Positions 19,415-27,790 of a stretch of 64,000 nucleotides of DNA are shown piece by piece. The notes under the pieces were generated by a model. It saw nothing but the letters and a program-made list of their open reading frames with translations, did not search any database and had not been told where the DNA came from. The position numbers were made by a program, and so were the translations under genes. Position 1 is the first letter of the stretch. Every line of letters begins with the position of its first letter. The stretch is from JBIOHP01 sp044449065. GTDB lineage: Bacteria; Bacteroidota; Ignavibacteria; UBA10030; SZUA-254. Where the stretch lies: contig JBIOHP010000009.1 of the NCBI GenBank assembly GCA_044449065.1, positions 1 to 64,000 of the forward strand, given 5' to 3'.

Positions 19415-20736
19415 TCTACAGCATCAATGAAACACACGATCCCGGACTTCAATCGTGGGTTGAATCTGCCAACCAACCCGGAGTGGAATTTCCTATTCAG
19501 AATTTGCCATTCGGGGTATTCAAACAAAAAGGCACGACTAATCTTCCGCAAATCGGAACGGCTATCGGGGATCAAATATTAGCCCTCGATAAATGCGCGG
19601 AAAAGGGTTGGTTCGATGATCTTGGATTAGCCGCCATTGAAAGCTGTGATCACCTGAACATGAATGGTCTGATGGCGTTGGATTATCACCAATGGTCTGC
19701 GTTGAGAAGCGAAATAAGTAAATTGCTCAGGATCAATTCTCCCGTATACGCGAAGCGCAAACTCGATTTGCAAAAATGCCTGGTGCCCATGACTGAGGCG
19801 GTCATGCTCGTACCGGCGGAAATTGGCGATTATACCGATTTTTATGCATCGATCTATCACGCAACGAATATCGGAAGCATGTTTCGCCCCGATAATCCTC
19901 TTCTGCCGAATTATAAATATGTTCCCATCGGATATCATGGCAGAGCTTCGTCCATTGTCGTCAGCGGCGTACCCGTGCGGCGTCCAAATGGCCAGATAAA
20001 AGATGATACCATGCCCGAACCTATATTTGGTCCCAGCAAGAACCTCGATTATGAATTGGAACTTGGCTGTTATATCGGAAAAGGTAATGCACAGGGATCC
20101 AATATACCCATTGCCGTTGCGGAGAATTATTTATTCGGAATATCGATTGTTAATGATTGGTCCGCGCGGGATATCCAGCGCTGGGAGTATCAACCGCTCG
20201 GTCCTTTTCTGGCGAAAAATTTTGCAACTACTATTTCACCCTGGATCATTACGATGGAAGCCCTGGCGCCTTTCCGAGTCCCTGCGTTCAATCGTCCACC
20301 CGGCGATCCTAAACCGCTTTCATATCTTAATTCAGCCGGCGACACGGAATCCGGCGGGATCAATGTTACACTGGATGTATTTCTCTCCTCCAAGAATATG
20401 CGCACACAAACTATCAGCCCCGTAAAGCTCAGCAGCGGCAAATATTCCGATATGTACTGGACGCTTGCCCAGATGGCGGCCCACCACGCGAGCAACGGAT
20501 GTAATTTTAAACCGGGGGATCTGATCGCGAGCGGCACAATATCCGGTTCCACGAAACAATCGCGCGGGTGCCTGATGGAATTAACCTGGCGGGGCAGCGA
20601 ACCGCTTACTCTGCCCACAAGCGAACAGCGTACATTCCTCGAAGATGGGGATGAAGTAATTATGAACGCTTATTGCGAGAGAGATGGTTTCCGTCGCATC
20701 GGTCTGGGTGAGTGCCGCGGTATAATTATTCCATAA
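19411..20736 (+). CDS. fahA: Fumarylacetoacetase
   Basis: This 441-residue enzyme has the fumarylacetoacetase plan: an N-terminal SH3-like domain (NLPFGVFKQKG...IGTAIGDQILAL) and a C-terminal FAA-hydrolase domain. Diagnostic segments are YTDFYASIYHATNIGSMFRP (metal Asp and catalytic His), PIGYHGRASSIVVSG, ELELGCYIGKGN (metal Glu), VNDWSARDIQRWEY (metal Asp) and GPFLAKNFATTISPW. It cleaves fumarylacetoacetate to fumarate and acetoacetate, the last step of tyrosine breakdown. Length matches the family. No other tyrosine-degradation gene is in the window. It is translationally coupled to the unknown protein before it. Confidence 0.96.
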   Translation: MIYSINETHDPGLQSWVESANQPGVEFPIQNLPFGVFKQKGTTNLPQIGTAIGDQILALDKCAEKGWFDDLGLAAIESCDHLNMNGLMALDYHQWSALRSEISKLLRINSPVYAKRKLDLQKCLVPMTEAVMLVPAEIGDYTDFYASIYHATNIGSMFRPDNPLLPNYKYVPIGYHGRASSIVVSGVPVRRPNGQIKDDTMPEPIFGPSKNLDYELELGCYIGKGNAQGSNIPIAVAENYLFGISIVNDWSARDIQRWEYQPLGPFLAKNFATTISPWIITMEALAPFRVPAFNRPPGDPKPLSYLNSAGDTESGGINVTLDVFLSSKNMRTQTISPVKLSSGKYSDMYWTLAQMAAHHASNGCNFKPGDLIASGTISGSTKQSRGCLMELTWRGSEPLTLPTSEQRTFLEDGDEVIMNAYCERDGFRRIGLGECRGIIIP

Positions 20737-20799
20737 TATCAGACGGTCAATCTCTTTTAACAATTTTTCAATTAATTTTCTCTATCCTGATTTTCTTCA

Positions 20800-21960
20800 A
20801 TGCGAAAATCCATGTTCATTCTCTTCCTTTCCATCTTCCTGCTCGCATATTCGATTATCAATTATTATATTTTTATCCGGGGATGGCAAGCGCTCGATTT
20901 GTATCCGGCAATCCGGATTGTATATGCGGTGTTATTTTTCGTTCTTTACGCATCCTTTATCAGCGGCAGATTTCTCGAGCGGATGAGCATTACCCACCTG
21001 AGCACTTCCATGGTCTGGATCGGATCATTCTGGCTTGCCGCGATGGTGTATTTCCTCTTCTTTGTGTTGATGATCGATCTTGTGAGATTCTTTTGGCATA
21101 TCACGCACATCACGCCAACTTTTATTTACGCTCATTATGAGCTGATAAAATTGATATTGATATCGGCAGCAACGGCTACAATCGGGGTGGCAATGGTTGC
21201 AGGTCATTTGAATGCTATCTCTCCGCGTTTGAAGAATCTTGAGATAACCATACCGAAGGCAGGAGGGACGCTAAAAAACCTGAATATCGCCGTCGCGTCG
21301 GATATCCATCTCGGGACGATTGTTTCCCAGGGGCGGCTTGAGCATATCATCGATATCATCAACGGGCTTCAACCCGATCTCATTCTCCTCCCCGGCGATG
21401 TGATCGATGAGGACCTCGGTCCGGTGATCAAGATGAATCTTGGCGAGACATTGCGGAAATTCAAAGCGAAGTTTGGCGTGTTCGCAGTGACCGGCAATCA
21501 CGAATACATCGGCGGCGTTGAACCCGCTTGCAAGTATTTAACTGAGCATGGAATTACTATGCTGAGAGATAAAGTCGTTTTAATTGAAAATTCCCTCTAT
21601 CTTGCGGGCAGAGAAGATATCAGCATCCGGCAGTTTGCCCGGGGCAAACGGATGGAGCTGAAGGAGTTGGTCGCCGGAATAGATACGACGTTGCCGGTAA
21701 TCCTGATGGATCACCAGCCATTCCACCTTGAAGACGCCATGAATAACAAGATTGATCTCCAGCTTTCGGGACACACCCATCATGGTCAGATGTGGCCCTT
21801 CAATTATATCACAGAAAAAGTATACGAATTAAGCTGGGGATTTTTAAGAAAAGGGAACACCCAGTATTATGTATCGTGCGGCGTCGGAACCTGGGGACCG
21901 CCGGTGCGGATCGGCAACACACCCGAGATACTAAACATCAGATTAAAGATTGGAAATTAA
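20800..21960 (+). CDS. Membrane-anchored calcineurin-like metallophosphoesterase (YaeI-type)
   Basis: The first ~145 residues contain four hydrophobic segments (FILFLSIFLLAYSIINYYIF; IVYAVLFFVLYASFI; MVWIGSFWLAAMVYFLFFVLMI; LILISAATATIGVAMV). Residues ~155-386 carry the phosphoesterase motifs SDIHLG, PGDVIDED, GNHEYIGG, DHQP and SGHTHHGQMWPF, so the two-metal site is complete. Family members include the E. coli UDP-diacylglucosamine-type hydrolase YaeI; the substrate here is unknown. The ending (VSCGVGTWGPPVRIG) is typical of the family. It lies 63 bases after fahA and may be independent. Confidence 0.88.
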   Translation: MRKSMFILFLSIFLLAYSIINYYIFIRGWQALDLYPAIRIVYAVLFFVLYASFISGRFLERMSITHLSTSMVWIGSFWLAAMVYFLFFVLMIDLVRFFWHITHITPTFIYAHYELIKLILISAATATIGVAMVAGHLNAISPRLKNLEITIPKAGGTLKNLNIAVASDIHLGTIVSQGRLEHIIDIINGLQPDLILLPGDVIDEDLGPVIKMNLGETLRKFKAKFGVFAVTGNHEYIGGVEPACKYLTEHGITMLRDKVVLIENSLYLAGREDISIRQFARGKRMELKELVAGIDTTLPVILMDHQPFHLEDAMNNKIDLQLSGHTHHGQMWPFNYITEKVYELSWGFLRKGNTQYYVSCGVGTWGPPVRIGNTPEILNIRLKIGN

Positions 21961-21985
21961 GAAAAACGGAAAGGATAGGGTTCTC

Positions 21986-22570
21986 ATGCCGGCAACAATT
22001 GTAACACCGAAAATAAAAACAGTGCCAGTGCATAAATCACGATGGAATGATTTGGTGAATCTCTTCGGAGCGCGCGGGGCGTGCGGCGGCTGCTGGTGCA
22101 TGTCGTGGCGTTTGAATCACGCCGAATTTGAAAAAAGAAAGGGGGCTTCCAATAAACGCGCGTTGAAAAGACTCGTCGACCGGAACGAACCGCTGGGCGT
22201 TATCGCTTACGCTGGGAGTGAACCCGTCGGTTGGTGCGCTGTTGCGCCGAGAGAAAAATTTATCCGGCTGGAAAACTCGCGTATCCTAAAGTCCATCGAC
22301 GACAAACCGGTTTGGTCGATCACCTGTTTATTTATAGCCAAGGGATTCAGGAGGCAGGGCGTCTCGGTTGAATTGCTGAAAGGCGCTATCAAATTCTGCA
22401 AATCGAAGAAGGTGAAAATCATCGAAGGGTATCCCGAAGAGCCGTATGCCGATAAAATACCCGATGCATTTGCGTGGAAGGGAATTCCGGCTTCGTTCAA
22501 GAAAGCGGGATTTGTCGTTGCCGAACAACGAACGCCCAAGAGACCCATTATGAGATATTATGTTCGGTGA
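21986..22570 (+). CDS. GNAT-family N-acetyltransferase
   Basis: The chosen start (MPATIVTP) has AAGGATAGG upstream and leaves no overlap with the phosphoesterase; a TTG at 21950 would give a 12-residue extension. The protein (194 residues) has an early Cys-rich motif GACGGCWCMSWR and then GNAT features: an EPVGWCAVAPRE strand, SITCLFIAKGFRRQGVSVELLKGAIKFCK (acetyl-CoA loop region with R-x-Q-G) and a late FKKAGFVVAEQ strand. The Cys-rich N-terminus marks a subfamily with unknown acceptor. A regulatory or resistance role is possible but not shown by the sequence. Confidence 0.8.
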   Translation: MPATIVTPKIKTVPVHKSRWNDLVNLFGARGACGGCWCMSWRLNHAEFEKRKGASNKRALKRLVDRNEPLGVIAYAGSEPVGWCAVAPREKFIRLENSRILKSIDDKPVWSITCLFIAKGFRRQGVSVELLKGAIKFCKSKKVKIIEGYPEEPYADKIPDAFAWKGIPASFKKAGFVVAEQRTPKRPIMRYYVR

Positions 22571-22592
22571 GATACTGATTCGGCGTTTTCTC

Positions 22593-22742
22593 CTTCCCAC
22601 CGCGGACAAACCGTGTGAAAACTTCGATGCGTCGTCTAAACTAGATTCAAAGCTTCGCATTTTGCATCGATATGAGGAGATCGCGACGTCCGCCGAGGCG
22701 GACTCGCGATGACCTCTCCCATGGTCTGCGGACAGTGGGAAG
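22593..22742. repeat. Nested palindromic intergenic repeat
   Basis: The outer arms begin CTTCCCAC (22593-22600) and end GTGGGAAG (22735-22742), with partial pairing continuing inwards. An inner strong hairpin lies at 22680-22710 (ATCGCGA/TCGCGAT and GTCCGC/GCGGAC around a CGAG loop, one bulged C). It resembles the short mobile palindromic elements common between bacterial genes. It may also end transcription of the acetyltransferase gene. Confidence 0.5.
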
Positions 22743-22847
22743 TAGAATAAATACAGGATCATCGAATTTTCCTACCAATCAAATATTTTCCCTATATTAC
22801 GGTTGTGTAAACATTAGATTTAACAAAACAATTAAGGAGACAGGATT

Positions 22848-23375
22848 GTGACAGATTTACGTTACCCCATTGGGCAGTATGACATGGACGTCAAGAGTTC
22901 ACCCGCACAACGTCCGGAATTTATAAGGCAAATTGGAAAAGCTCCCGCGAAAATTAAGGAAGCCGTCGCCGGTCTAACCAACAAACAGCTTGATACCCCC
23001 TACCGTCCGGGCGGATGGACCGTTACCCAGGTTGTGCATCACCTTGCCGATAGTCACATCAATGCGTATGTGCGCACACGGCTGATAGTAACCGAAGATG
23101 AGCCGCTCGTCAAACCGTACAATGAAACATTATGGGCAGAACTGATCGATTCGAGGAAAGCTCCCATATCGCTGTCATTGCAACTATTGGAATCAATGCA
23201 TAAACGATGGGTTATATTGCTCAATTCGCTTAAACCGAAAGATTTCAAGAAAATGTACCGTCATCCCGAATATGGATCCAGGAACCTCGATGTACTTATC
23301 GCCCTCTATGCGTGGCATGGCAGGCATCATACGGCTCATATAACCGCGTTGCGCGACCGTATGGGATGGAAGTAA
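22848..23375 (+). CDS. DinB/YfiT-family metal-dependent hydrolase or thiol transferase
   Basis: This 175-residue protein starts at GTG with AAGGAGACAGG upstream. It matches the YfiT/BstA branch of the DinB superfamily: the N-terminal YPIGQY motif, then GGWTVTQVVHHLADSHINAY and the C-terminal WHGRHHTAHITALRDRMGW, whose histidines form the usual triad metal site. In Bacillus the homologue BstA is a bacillithiol S-transferase; here the thiol is unknown. It is complete and stands alone between two intergenic repeats or hairpins. Confidence 0.88.
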   Translation: MTDLRYPIGQYDMDVKSSPAQRPEFIRQIGKAPAKIKEAVAGLTNKQLDTPYRPGGWTVTQVVHHLADSHINAYVRTRLIVTEDEPLVKPYNETLWAELIDSRKAPISLSLQLLESMHKRWVILLNSLKPKDFKKMYRHPEYGSRNLDVLIALYAWHGRHHTAHITALRDRMGWK

Positions 23376-23411
23376 ACTGAGGAAAAGACTTTTGGCAATC
23401 AGAATTAGGTT

Positions 23412-23447
23412 GGTTATATTATAGAGAAGTCTTGTTATAATATAGCC
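23412..23447. promoter_or_regulatory. AT-rich hairpin upstream of murA
   Basis: Two 12-base arms (23412-23423 and 23436-23447) pair with one G-U around a 12-base loop. It lies 36 bases past the DinB gene stop and 53 bases before the murA start. It could be a terminator without T-tract, an operator or neither. Confidence 0.3.
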
Positions 23448-23500
23448 GAAAATCCTTCTTTATCACTGGATTTCAGCCAATTAACGAAATCAGGCAGAAC

Positions 23501-24832
23501 ATGAGCGGTATGAAAACAGAAGCGTATCGGATCAACGGCGGCAAGCCCGTTATCGGCGAGATTAATTGTCTTGGCGCGAAAAATCTTTCAACCAAGGCAA
23601 TGGTTGCAGCGATGATGGGAGATTCCCCTACGACCCTGTCGAATGTTCCTCCCATCGGCGATGTCGATATTACCGCCGAAATGCTAACTTCGATCGGGAT
23701 GAAGATCGTTAAAGGTACGAAGGATTCTTTACGCCTCGACCCATCCTCGATGAATACTTCCGATGTTCCGATGCCGCAGACCGGCAGCAACCGCATTCCT
23801 ATTTTACTCCTTGGTCCCTTGCTTCATCTGTACGGCAAGGCGTCGATACCGGTGCTGGGCGGATGCAAGATCGGCGCGCGCAATGTTGATTTTCATATCA
23901 TGGCTGTACGGCAATTCGGCGGGATCGTCGATCAAACCGATAAAGGATATGTCGCCGGATTGAAAAAGAAACTCAAAGGCACCCAGATCACGCTTCCCTA
24001 CCCAAGCGTTGGAGCGACGGAAACATGCCTCTTCCTCGGCGTGCTTGCCGAGGGAAGAACGGTGATATCCAACGCCGCGATTGAACCGGAAATTTTTCAG
24101 CTTATCACAATGCTCCGCTCAATGGGAGCGATAATCTTTACCAGTCCGGGCAGAGATATCATTATCGACGGCGTGAAGAAACTGCACGGCACCAATCTTC
24201 AGATTCTCGGCGACCGGATCGAGGCCGCATCGTGGGCGGCGCTTGCATGCGCTTCGAAAGGCGATATTACCGTGAATGGCATACGTCCCGATATCCTCGG
24301 AAATTTTTTATCGTATTTCCGTCAGGTTGGAGGGGGATTTGAGCTGACCGGCGAGAACAGCATTCATTTTTACCGGAGAGAAGAACTCAAGCCGACGGTA
24401 ATCGAAACCGACGTCTATCCGGGATTCTCCACCGATTGGCAGCAGCCATTCGCTATCCTCCTTACTCAGGCGGCAGGCATTTCCGTTATTCATGAAACTG
24501 TTTATGAAAATCGTTTCGGGTATCTCAAAACATTAAATAAACTTGGCGCCCGAACACAACCGACGACGCATTGCCTGGGAAGCATTCAATGCCGGTATAA
24601 AGAAAGAGGTTATGAACATAGCGTTCTCATAACAGGTCCGTCTCCATTAGTCGCGACATCCGAACCGATTGAAATACCCGATCTCCGCGCCGGTCTTGCG
24701 TACATTATTGCCGCTGCGATTGCGAAGGGAACGTCCGTTATTACAGGCGTGCCGTATATCGAACGCGGGTACGGCGATATTGTGCCACGGCTTGCCGCGA
24801 TGAATCTTGATATTAAAAAGGTCGAAATTTAA
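23501..24832 (+). CDS. murA: UDP-N-acetylglucosamine 1-carboxyvinyltransferase
   Basis: This 443-residue EPSP-synthase-fold enzyme catalyses the first committed step of peptidoglycan synthesis. Residues corresponding to the E. coli active site are present: GAKN (Lys/Asn, residues ~26-28), the Arg in SNRIP, the catalytic Cys in GGCKIGAR (C122), the Asp in TDWQQP, ENRF, DLRAG and IERGY. Cys at the PEP-adduct position predicts fosfomycin sensitivity rather than the Asp-type intrinsic resistance. The sequence is fairly divergent (GARNVD instead of GARPVD), so a second, more typical MurA could exist elsewhere. The gene appears monocistronic. Confidence 0.9.
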   Translation: MSGMKTEAYRINGGKPVIGEINCLGAKNLSTKAMVAAMMGDSPTTLSNVPPIGDVDITAEMLTSIGMKIVKGTKDSLRLDPSSMNTSDVPMPQTGSNRIPILLLGPLLHLYGKASIPVLGGCKIGARNVDFHIMAVRQFGGIVDQTDKGYVAGLKKKLKGTQITLPYPSVGATETCLFLGVLAEGRTVISNAAIEPEIFQLITMLRSMGAIIFTSPGRDIIIDGVKKLHGTNLQILGDRIEAASWAALACASKGDITVNGIRPDILGNFLSYFRQVGGGFELTGENSIHFYRREELKPTVIETDVYPGFSTDWQQPFAILLTQAAGISVIHETVYENRFGYLKTLNKLGARTQPTTHCLGSIQCRYKERGYEHSVLITGPSPLVATSEPIEIPDLRAGLAYIIAAAIAKGTSVITGVPYIERGYGDIVPRLAAMNLDIKKVEI

Positions 24833-24981
24833 TTACGCCCGGTTCCTGTTCTTTCCCGTTCCGGGGATTTGACGAGTTTTGCAGGAGACCCGCCGCGTTG
24901 TTGAGATAAAACATCTTGACAATCATTGTGCGCAATTTCTATCCATTCAGACTTGATGAAAATTCTTTGTGACTTTATTCT

Positions 24982-26130
24982 ATGACTGAACAACAGAAAA
25001 TATCCGACACTAAAAAAACTATCGATGACAAAGACCTTACCCAGTGGCAGAAACATCTCCAGGATGAAGTAGACGCCTCATTCTACTACCGGCTACTCTC
25101 TCAATTGGAAAAAACTCTCGAACGCAGAGAAATATTTGTTCAATTGGCGGCGGTCGAAGACCGGCATGCCGATATTTTTGAAAAAATGATCGTCGATCAT
25201 ACCGGCTCGTGCCGGAAACCCGCGCCATCGGTTAATGCTAAATTTTACGCCTGGATAGCGCGCAAGTTCGGGACGTCATATCTGATCTCCATGCTGCTCC
25301 GCGAGGAAGGCGTTGAGGTGAAAGGATATCTCACCCTGTTTAAAAATAATCCCGCCGGCTCTTTTAAAGACGCTACCTACACAATCGCGAAAGAAGAAAT
25401 GGAACACGCGGAAACATTGCAGCGGCTCACGGGCGATGATTCGGAACCCTGGCACCAGACAAAATCGGGCGGGTTCTTGCGCAACGTGGTATACGGATTT
25501 AACGACGGACTTACGGCGAACTTTGGATTATTTGCGGGAGTGATCGGAGCCGCGGTACAGCCCCATATTGTTTTGCTCTCCGGCTTTGCGGGTATGTTAT
25601 CCGATGCGCTTTCCATGGGCTCCTCCGGGTATCTTGCCGCGAAGAGTGAACTGGAAGTGTACGATCATGAAATTGCGATGGAGAAGGAAGAAATTCTTCT
25701 GATGCCTGAAGTGGAACAGCAGGAACTTCAGCTGATCTATGAGGCGAAAGGGATCGAGCGGGAACGCGCAAAGTTGATGGCGAAGGAAGTTATGTCCGAT
25801 CCCGAACGCGCCCTGGGTGAAAAGGTGAGGGAAGAACTTGGTATCGGCACGGCTCATTCGACTCCGATGAAAGAAGGGCTTGTGACCGGCGCAGCAACTG
25901 CGGTGGGCGCATTTATTCCGCTTGCGCCGTTCCTGTTGTTCAGCGGAACCACCGGAATCTGGATTTCGTTTATTCTCTCGATGCTTTCGCATTTTGGGGT
26001 GGGCGCAGCGCGCAGCATCTTCACAGGTCGCGGTATTTTTCGCAGCGGTATTGATATGTTTCTGGTCGGGCTCGGTATCGCGGTGGTTGGGTATTACGCC
26101 GGTGAATTTCTGGTTATATTGCTTCACTAA
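24982..26130 (+). CDS. mbfA: Ferritin-like domain fused to VIT1/CCC1 metal transporter (MbfA-type)
   Basis: Residues ~20-150 are a rubrerythrin/ferritin-like four-helix domain with the di-iron ligands in order (E in QDEVDASFYY, ExxH in AAVEDRHADIF, E in REEGVEV, ExxH in KEEMEHAETL). Residues ~165-382 are a VIT1/CCC1 membrane domain (FNDGLTANFGLFAGV, GMLSDALSMGSSGYLAAKSE and three C-terminal helices) with a Glu-rich cytosolic loop. The architecture matches MbfA, an inner-membrane exporter that limits iron and peroxide stress in Rhizobiales. Iron or manganese export is inferred by homology. Confidence 0.9.
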   Translation: MTEQQKISDTKKTIDDKDLTQWQKHLQDEVDASFYYRLLSQLEKTLERREIFVQLAAVEDRHADIFEKMIVDHTGSCRKPAPSVNAKFYAWIARKFGTSYLISMLLREEGVEVKGYLTLFKNNPAGSFKDATYTIAKEEMEHAETLQRLTGDDSEPWHQTKSGGFLRNVVYGFNDGLTANFGLFAGVIGAAVQPHIVLLSGFAGMLSDALSMGSSGYLAAKSELEVYDHEIAMEKEEILLMPEVEQQELQLIYEAKGIERERAKLMAKEVMSDPERALGEKVREELGIGTAHSTPMKEGLVTGAATAVGAFIPLAPFLLFSGTTGIWISFILSMLSHFGVGAARSIFTGRGIFRSGIDMFLVGLGIAVVGYYAGEFLVILLH

Positions 26131-26230
26131 ATTACGTTTGAATGCGGTTCAATCCAACGGATTGGTCGCATAGAGTTTGTTCGTCACAAGGATTCCGGTT
26201 AGCATTTGATCCTCTATGATAGGGAATAGA

Positions 26231-27136
26231 ATGAAGAACAACGGCATCTATCAGCGGGCAGCGGGGATTATCTGCCTGGCTCTCATGCTTTTTACGTCGG
26301 GCGGATTGATGCAAAACTACGGCGCACCGTACAAAATCCCATCTCACGTCTTACCAACCGATTCCCTCCCGGGGAAATATTCCCCCTGCGATTCGTTCTT
26401 GATTTGCCCCGGCGAAGATTTGCTGTACGAGGTCAGTTATGCCGGAATTAAATTAGGCAGGATACGGCTTACGACATTTCCTACCGATACGATAAACGGA
26501 GAAACGCGGTACCACGCCACAGGATTTGTCGATTCCTATGAGGGAATACCCTTTGTCGATATCCACGTGATCGATTCAACCGATATGAACACATCGTATT
26601 ATTCGGAAGGGTTTCATGCGTTCGAGAACACGGATGACGGCTGGATTGAGGAATCATCCCATTATGATCTGGACAGGCATACCATTCTTATAGAAAAATT
26701 ATTTCGGAAGGAACTTCATTCTCCTTCCCTTGCAGACCCGAAGTACGACACCGTGAAAAATGTGGACTTTGATATCCTGGACGGGTTATCGATGTTGTAC
26801 TTTGCGCGGGCGCATGTACGAGGCGGCGGCAGGATGAATGTATCCACCGTGGTCTACGGGAAACAGGGGAAAACGGAATTGATTTTTACGGAGGAGCGAA
26901 AACTGGAGGAGATTGATGTTCTGAAACAAAAAAAAATCCGCGTAGTCGGGCTGAAGGGCACGGCGCATTTCCGGGGTTTGTACGGCATGACGGGGGATTT
27001 CCGCGGATGGTTTACGGACGACGTCGCGGCTGTTCCTGTGAAAGCCGAGCTGGGTCTCGTGATCGGTAATGTAAATATTGAACTCATCTGGTGGCGGCGG
27101 CACCATTGGCAGCTGCCGCTTATGCCGAAGAAATAA
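26231..27136 (+). CDS. DUF3108 protein with signal peptide
   Basis: This ~300-residue exported protein starts with MKNNGIYQRAAGIICLALMLFTSGG; the ATG at 26231 is preferred over 26216 because AGGGA sits just upstream. The mature part begins LLYEVSYAGIKLGRIRL, the characteristic opening of DUF3108 proteins, and continues with paired strands such as YHATGFVDSYEGIPFVDIHV and AVPVKAELGLVIGNVNIELI. The fold is probably an extended beta structure acting in the periplasm or at the outer membrane. The function of the family is unknown. A strong terminator follows. Confidence 0.8.
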   Translation: MKNNGIYQRAAGIICLALMLFTSGGLMQNYGAPYKIPSHVLPTDSLPGKYSPCDSFLICPGEDLLYEVSYAGIKLGRIRLTTFPTDTINGETRYHATGFVDSYEGIPFVDIHVIDSTDMNTSYYSEGFHAFENTDDGWIEESSHYDLDRHTILIEKLFRKELHSPSLADPKYDTVKNVDFDILDGLSMLYFARAHVRGGGRMNVSTVVYGKQGKTELIFTEERKLEEIDVLKQKKIRVVGLKGTAHFRGLYGMTGDFRGWFTDDVAAVPVKAELGLVIGNVNIELIWWRRHHWQLPLMPKK

Positions 27137-27138
27137 TT

Positions 27139-27371
27139 GTTCGACCCCCTTGGGGTCGCGGGATGGTGATTCCGGATTCTTTCTATAAACGTTGGATGCC
27201 TTCGGCATCCTTTTTATTGTTTGTCCCTACGTGTTAAAATGGTTGAAGGTTACTAAAACTATTTTTTCTTCGATGAATAGACTCACCGAATATTTCTGTG
27301 CCTATCCCGAAGGGATAGAACGTTTATAGGATTTTGGAATAGTTATTTTTACGATGCCGAAGGTATCGAAC
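27139..27371. repeat. Nested palindromic element, copy 1 (family A)
   Basis: The 233-bp element is bounded by inverted GTTCGA/TCGAAC ends. It contains four hairpins: CGACCCC/GGGGTCG, GGATGCC-TTC-GGCATCC, CTATCCC-GAA-GGGATAG and GATGCC-GAA-GGTATC. It also has a long-range pairing between TATAAACGTT (27184-27193) and AACGTTTATA (27319-27328). The second hairpin is followed by TTTTT and doubles as the terminator of the DUF3108 gene. A second copy lies at 27555-27789. Confidence 0.75.
27194..27215 (+). terminator. Rho-independent terminator after the DUF3108 gene
   Basis: A 7-bp GC-rich stem (27194-27200 with 27204-27210, TTC triloop) is followed by five T. It lies 57 bases after the stop codon. 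Confidence 0.75.
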
Positions 27372-27554
27372 TCAACGCGATGTATGCAACGTAATCATTA
27401 CGTGCGGCATTGGTTCTGAGGCCATAGACAGCAATTAAGCCCGTCGAGTGATTCTATCTCTATGGGTTCGTTCACCCTCCATTTTCAAGCCAGCCCGACA
27501 ACGTCATTCTGGCGGGGAGGGGGAGAAGGGGTGGTCTTAAAAGGTAGTTAGATT

Positions 27555-27789
27555 GTTCGACACCTCCGGCGTCGTGGGGGATGCTTACGAAATCTTGCTA
27601 TAAACATTGGATGCCTTCTGCATCCATTTTTTATTGCCTACTCCAAAAAATTAGAACCGTTTAAGGTTTTGAAAATGATTTTTTGCTTTGATCCTTAAAA
27701 ACATCGAAAGATTCTGTCACTATCCCGAAGGGATAGAATGTTTATAGGATTTTGGGATAGTTATTTCTCCGATGCCGAAGGCATCGAAC
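27555..27789. repeat. Nested palindromic element, copy 2 (family A)
   Basis: This 235-bp copy has the same order of four hairpins and the same inverted ends as copy 1 and abuts the stop codon of the minus-strand protease gene. Its long-range pair is TATAAACATT (27599-27608) with AATGTTTATA (27737-27746). Compared with copy 1 both partners have changed, so the base pair is kept. The terminal hairpin here is perfect (GATGCC-GAA-GGCATC). The 183 bases between the copies hold another triloop hairpin, ACGTAA-TCA-TTACGT (27389-27403), and no gene. Confidence 0.75.
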
Positions 27790-27790
27790 T

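Noticed and set aside
20003..20425. 140-codon ORF in another frame
   Set aside because: It lies wholly within fahA, whose catalytic motifs are unambiguous in the main frame.
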